Assembly: GCA_002788515.1 (NCBI GenBank)
Contig: PFRJ01000024.1
Span: 1 to 9,515 of the forward strand
Direction: 5' to 3'
Source of the DNA: Nitrosopumilales archaeon CG_4_9_14_0_2_um_filter_34_16
GTDB lineage: Archaea > Thermoproteota > Nitrososphaeria > Nitrososphaerales > Nitrosopumilaceae
Length of the DNA stretch: 9,515 bases
Numbering within the stretch: the first letter of the stretch is position 1; every line of letters begins with the position of its first letter. This document shows positions 7,140 through 9,515 of this stretch, in pieces. Position numbers and translations under genes: made by a program. The notes below the pieces were generated by a model that was not told the origin of the DNA, searched no databases, and saw only the letters and a program-made list of their open reading frames with translations.

Positions 7140-7216
7140 AAATCATAGTCTGATTCCGAATCGTCTTCATCATCAAAGCCGTCGTAATCGTCTTGACCTT
7201 TTTCAAAGTGACTCAT
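7130..7216 (-). CDS. Putative 28-aa highly acidic microprotein
   Basis: The ORF runs from ATG at 7216 to TAA at 7130. Fourteen of 28 residues are acidic (10 Asp, 4 Glu) and only K6 and H3 are basic, giving a strongly negative peptide with five aromatics (F4, Y11, F14, Y24, F26) set between acids, as in SDYDFED at the end. An in-frame TAA lies five codons before the ATG, so this is the only start and it is not the tail of a longer gene. TTTAAA lies 27-32 nt upstream, and a hairpin with a T run sits on the stop codon, so it looks like a self-contained leaderless unit. I recognise no family. Disordered acidic peptides can act as DNA mimics or bind basic faces of proteins, but no function is shown. 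A noncoding RNA read by chance is the main alternative. Confidence 0.6.
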   Translation of the reverse strand: MSHFEKGQDDYDGFDDEDDSESDYDFED

Positions 7217-7242
7217 GGCAAATCTGGGTTAAAATTCCTAGA

Positions 7243-7248
7243 TTTAAA
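7243..7248 (-). promoter_or_regulatory. Candidate TATA box for the small acidic ORF
   Basis: TTTAAA on the minus strand, in the context GTTTAAATC, lies 27-32 nt before the ATG at 7216. No Shine-Dalgarno site precedes that ATG, so the spacing suits a transcript starting within about six nucleotides of the start codon. Positional inference. Confidence 0.45.
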
Positions 7249-7336
7249 CACGATGGATGATTTGTTCTATATCGTTTGTCTTTAATAGAAAATAGATTCA
7301 GAGTACAGTAATAGCTCAACAATTCGATACGAAAGC

Positions 7337-7342
7337 ATAAAA
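7337..7342 (+). promoter_or_regulatory. Candidate TATA box for the Hef-type helicase gene
   Basis: ATAAAA lies 28-33 nt before the ATG at 7370. The surrounding 40 bp are AT-rich and have no Shine-Dalgarno motif, so a short-leader mRNA is plausible. A second AT-rich block, AATAAATTA (7345-7353), lies closer to the gene. A transcript starting upstream of 7353 would carry a five-codon upstream ORF. Confidence 0.35.
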
Positions 7343-7369
7343 TCAATAAATTATGATTCACCTTATCTG

Positions 7370-8878
7370 ATGGCTGAATTTGTTGAAAAAAAATATGTTC
7401 AAAAGGATTCCATAGAGAAACGTGATTATCAGATTAATCTTGCAAATCAAGCAATTGCTGAAAACTGCATTGTTGTACTACCTACTGGCCTTGGGAAGAC
7501 GGCTGTTGCCTTGCATGTAATTGCTGAATATCTCTCAAAAGGAACTGGCGGTATATTGTTTTTGGCACCGACTAGAGTTTTGGTGCATCAACATTACGAG
7601 TTTCTAAAAAATAATCTCACTTTGGATGATGTGTCTTTGATTACAGGGGAAGACTTGATTCAAAAAAGAGCAAAACTTTGGAACAATAGTGTAATTTGTG
7701 CTACTCCTGAAATTGCACGAAATGATCTGATTAGAGGAATTGTGTCTTCAGATCAATTCTCATTAGTAATTTTTGATGAAGTTCATAGGACCATAGGTGA
7801 TTATGCATATTCTGGCATTGCTGAAAAATTTGCCAATTCCTCTGCAAGAATTGTTGGCATGACTGCCACTCTACCAAGCGAAAAAGACAAAGCAACCGAA
7901 ATTCTAACCCGGCTTCGAATTTCAAGTGTTGCTGAAAGAACAGAGGACAGCCCTGATGTTAAACCATACACACAGGAGACTAATACAGAATGGATTAACG
8001 TTGAACTTCCTCCCGAACTAAAAGCAATTCAGACATTATTGAAATTAGCTTTGGATGAAAGATATGACGCACTTCGAAAGAATGGAATTCGTTTGGCAGA
8101 GCAACAATCTCTTTCAGCACTTCTTCGAATCAGGCAGTTTGTGTTAAATCAAAATAGACGCTCTGCAAAACCACTGTTCACTGCCATTAGGATTCACTAT
8201 GCCCTGAATATACTTGAAGCTCATGGCATTACTCCTTTTTTGAAATTCTGTGAACGAGCTAATGCCAAAAAAGGTGCAGGTGTGAAAGAATTATTTGAAA
8301 TCGATCCTAATTTTACAAGAGCAATTCATTTGGCTAAAGAGGCCCAGTCACGTGGTATTGAGCATTCAAAAATTCCTAAACTAAAAGAAATAATTGAATC
8401 TGTTCCTGGCAAAGCTCTGATTTTTACTAGTTATCGTGACTCTGTTGATATGATTTTCAACAAGTTAACTGAATTGAAAATTCCTGCAGGCATTTTGATT
8501 GGCAAAGCAGGTGATGCGGGTTTGAAACAGAAAAAACAGATTGAAACTGTGCAAAAATTCCGAGACGGTGATTTTCGAGTATTGATTGCAACTCGTGTGG
8601 GTGAAGAGGGATTAGATATTGCTGAAGTCAACCAAGTAATTTTTTATGATAATGTGCCAAGCTCTGTTAGATTCATTCAAAGAAGAGGCAGAACAGGAAG
8701 AAAGGATACTGGCAAACTTGTTGTCTTGATTGCTAAAAACACGATTGATGAGACTTATTATTGGATTGGCAAACGAAAGATGACTGCAGCAAAATCAATG
8801 GGTGATAAAATGACCAAAGTTCTAGAAAAAAACCAAGAGATTGAATCTAAAAAATCCGGATTGGACGCATTTCTCTAA
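7370..8878 (+). CDS. Hef/FANCM-type SF2 helicase without nuclease domain
   Basis: ATP-dependent DNA translocase/helicase related to archaeal Hef and eukaryotic FANCM, expected to act on stalled or branched replication forks. Motifs in 502 aa: Q-region KRDYQ (17-21), Walker A PTGLGKT with Lys43 (38-44), Ia APTRVLV (66-72), Walker B DEVH (136-139), III TAT (165-167), IV IFTSYRDSV (351-359), V ATRVGEEGLDI (407-417), VI QRRGRTGR (437-444). Between the two RecA-like lobes (about 210-330) is a helical insert as in Hef. Euryarchaeal Hef continues into an XPF-like nuclease and HhH domain (about 750 aa in total); here the protein stops after the helicase. The last residues, KSGLDAFL (495-502), look like a PCNA-binding PIP motif. 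The ATG is the first start in its frame after an in-frame TAG at 7286. Read alone on the plus strand; a convergent gene overlaps its stop by 4 bp. Confidence 0.92.
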   Translation: MAEFVEKKYVQKDSIEKRDYQINLANQAIAENCIVVLPTGLGKTAVALHVIAEYLSKGTGGILFLAPTRVLVHQHYEFLKNNLTLDDVSLITGEDLIQKRAKLWNNSVICATPEIARNDLIRGIVSSDQFSLVIFDEVHRTIGDYAYSGIAEKFANSSARIVGMTATLPSEKDKATEILTRLRISSVAERTEDSPDVKPYTQETNTEWINVELPPELKAIQTLLKLALDERYDALRKNGIRLAEQQSLSALLRIRQFVLNQNRRSAKPLFTAIRIHYALNILEAHGITPFLKFCERANAKKGAGVKELFEIDPNFTRAIHLAKEAQSRGIEHSKIPKLKEIIESVPGKALIFTSYRDSVDMIFNKLTELKIPAGILIGKAGDAGLKQKKQIETVQKFRDGDFRVLIATRVGEEGLDIAEVNQVIFYDNVPSSVRFIQRRGRTGRKDTGKLVVLIAKNTIDETYYWIGKRKMTAAKSMGDKMTKVLEKNQEIESKKSGLDAFL

Positions 8879-9147
8879 TTTTTGTATTTTTTTGCTATAT
8901 TTTCAAATACTTTTTGCTTTCTTTGAATTATCTTGTTTTTCATTCCTGATTCTAAATGATGAATGCTGCTATTTTTTGCAACAAGTAGATTCTCTAGTCT
9001 TATGTCAAATTGATTCTGAAGAAAATTTTCTACTCCTTCAAACCCTCCCGCTACCTCCAAATTCTCAAAAGAATCTTTTGCTAAGTTATCTATGGATTTA
9101 TCCAGATATTCGAGAATCTCACTTAATGTTTTTTCATCTGTTATCAT
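8875..9147 (-). CDS. Conserved-looking hypothetical protein, 90 aa
   Basis: I do not recognise the family. The protein is mostly charged and helical-looking, with an acidic N-terminal half (DEKTLSEILEYLDKSIDN), a glycine patch AGGFEGVENF (33-42) that may break two helices, and a very basic C-terminal helix (residues 69-90, many Lys). It has no cysteines, signal peptide or membrane segment, so it is probably cytosolic. ATG at 9147, TAG at 8875; it converges with the helicase gene and overlaps its end by 4 bp (CTAA). The overlapping plus-strand frame (8841-9149) has Phe/Leu/Cys-rich composition typical of an antisense shadow, which supports this strand. No clear terminator or ribosome binding site is visible; AT-rich TTTTTT lies about 26-31 nt before the start. 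Confidence 0.7.
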   Translation of the reverse strand: MITDEKTLSEILEYLDKSIDNLAKDSFENLEVAGGFEGVENFLQNQFDIRLENLLVAKNSSIHHLESGMKNKIIQRKQKVFENIAKKYKN

Positions 9148-9255
9148 AATTGTTGATATTTCGATTATGCAAAAAATGTTGTGTATTTAATTTTGGCTTG
9201 TTGAGTGTGGAATTTGATAATTATCTTCTAAACTGGTTGTTTTGATTATACCTTG

Positions 9256-9402
9256 TTGACAGTTGACAAATCAAAGGAAATGAGGGGTCTGATTCAAAAA
9301 GAGAAAAAACTCCACAAAGAAATACGTGCAGATTTTAAAAAAATCAGTCAGAAAATTAATGATGATTTTGAGAAAGTCAAGCAAACAAAGTCTATGAAAT
9401 GA
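9256..9402 (+). CDS. Putative lysine-rich small protein, about 48 aa
   Basis: Reading from TTG at 9256 to TGA at 9402 gives 48 residues; a second TTG directly before (9253) and an ATG at 9280 (40 aa) are other possible starts, and an in-frame TAA at 9229 limits the ORF. The peptide is highly charged with about one third Lys, contains segments such as LIQKEKKLHKEIRADFKKI, and could form one long amphipathic or coiled-coil helix; it has no Cys and no membrane segment. Its stop abuts the stop of the convergent PPIase gene without a gap, as is common for real convergent neighbours. An AT-rich stretch GATAATTAT (9216-9224) lies about 30-40 nt upstream and might be a promoter. No family is recognised; AT-rich DNA can produce Lys-rich ORFs by chance, and the TTG start adds doubt. 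Confidence 0.5.
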   Translation: MTVDKSKEMRGLIQKEKKLHKEIRADFKKISQKINDDFEKVKQTKSMK

Positions 9403-9515
9403 TCATCCTAGCCTTTTGATGATATGATATCCAAATTCTGATTTTACTGGTTCTGATATCTCCCCAATCTGAAGTTTGAATGCTGCCTCTTCAAATGGTT
9501 TTACCATCATTCCTT
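9403..9515 (-). CDS. Parvulin-type peptidyl-prolyl isomerase, C-terminal fragment
   Basis: Only the last 36 codons and the TGA stop lie in the window; the rest is to the right. The visible end, with MVKPFEEAAFKLQIGEISEP followed by VKSEFGYHIIKRLG, is the characteristic end of the rotamase (PpiC/parvulin) domain: the FEEAAFKL helix, the GEISEPVKSEFG strand-turn and the closing GYHIIKR strand with the conserved His of the active site. The protein would catalyse cis/trans isomerisation of X-Pro bonds in folding. Single-domain parvulins of about 90-100 aa are known in thaumarchaea, but whether this is one or a larger anchored form cannot be seen. Its stop directly abuts that of the convergent small ORF (shared TGATCA). 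Confidence 0.9.
   Translation of the reverse strand, partial: GMMVKPFEEAAFKLQIGEISEPVKSEFGYHIIKRLG

Noticed and set aside
7731..8631. Minus-strand ORFs of 64-66 codons inside the helicase gene
   Set aside because: They lie opposite conserved helicase motifs, with no start signals or family resemblance.
8841..9149. 102-codon plus-strand ORF overlapping the helicase end and the 90-aa gene
   Set aside because: Composition (Phe, Leu, Cys, Ser rich) is typical of an antisense frame, and it would start inside the helicase gene; the minus-strand 90-aa frame is more protein-like.
9411..9450. Possible C/D box sRNA (TGATGA followed by CTGA on the plus strand)
   Set aside because: Box spacing does not give a proper C-D'-C'-D layout, and the stretch is explained by the PPIase coding end on the other strand.

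Overview
The window looks like chromosomal DNA of an AT-rich archaeon, most likely an ammonia-oxidising thaumarchaeote of the Nitrosopumilus type. The evidence is a short archaeal-form triosephosphate isomerase, a family B DNA polymerase of the crenarchaeal/thaumarchaeal kind with a C-terminal PCNA-binding motif, a nuclease-less Hef/FANCM-type helicase, pyruvate phosphate dikinase as a gluconeogenic enzyme, and genes that mostly lack Shine-Dalgarno sites but carry TATA-like boxes about 23 to 33 nt before their starts, as expected for leaderless or short-leader mRNAs. The genus is inferred from recognised families, not from a search.

Left two thirds (1-6864, all minus strand): in transcription order dCMP deaminase (6864-6337), DNA polymerase B (6332-3774), a SemiSWEET-type small membrane transporter (3770-3480), triosephosphate isomerase (3441-2785) and pyruvate phosphate dikinase (2751 to beyond base 1). 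The first three are separated by only 3-4 bp and look like one operon, with a GGAG ribosome binding site for the transporter embedded in the last codons of polB. The isomerase has a candidate promoter of its own in a 38-bp gap. The dikinase runs off the left edge in a striking tail made of five perfect 18-bp repeats (VKSKSK hexapeptides).

Middle (6865-7369): a 505-bp divergent spacer. It holds an unlisted 28-codon ORF on the minus strand (7216-7130) encoding a peptide that is half Asp/Glu. This ORF has a TATA-like box upstream and a perfect hairpin followed by a T run that overlaps its stop codon. A cluster of CCATTTA repeats lies between it and the dCMP deaminase gene.

Right third (7370-9515): the Hef-type helicase on the plus strand, ending in a PIP-like motif resembling that of PolB; a convergent 90-aa gene of unknown function overlapping its stop by 4 bp; a short lysine-rich plus-strand ORF; and, abutting it tail to tail, the C-terminal end of a parvulin-type peptidyl-prolyl isomerase.

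Functionally, the locus joins DNA replication and repair (dCMP deaminase for dTTP supply, PolB, Hef) with lower glycolysis/gluconeogenesis (TPI, PPDK) and a possible sugar transporter. The most novel-looking items are the acidic microprotein with its terminator, the repeat tail of PPDK, and the lysine-rich small ORF.
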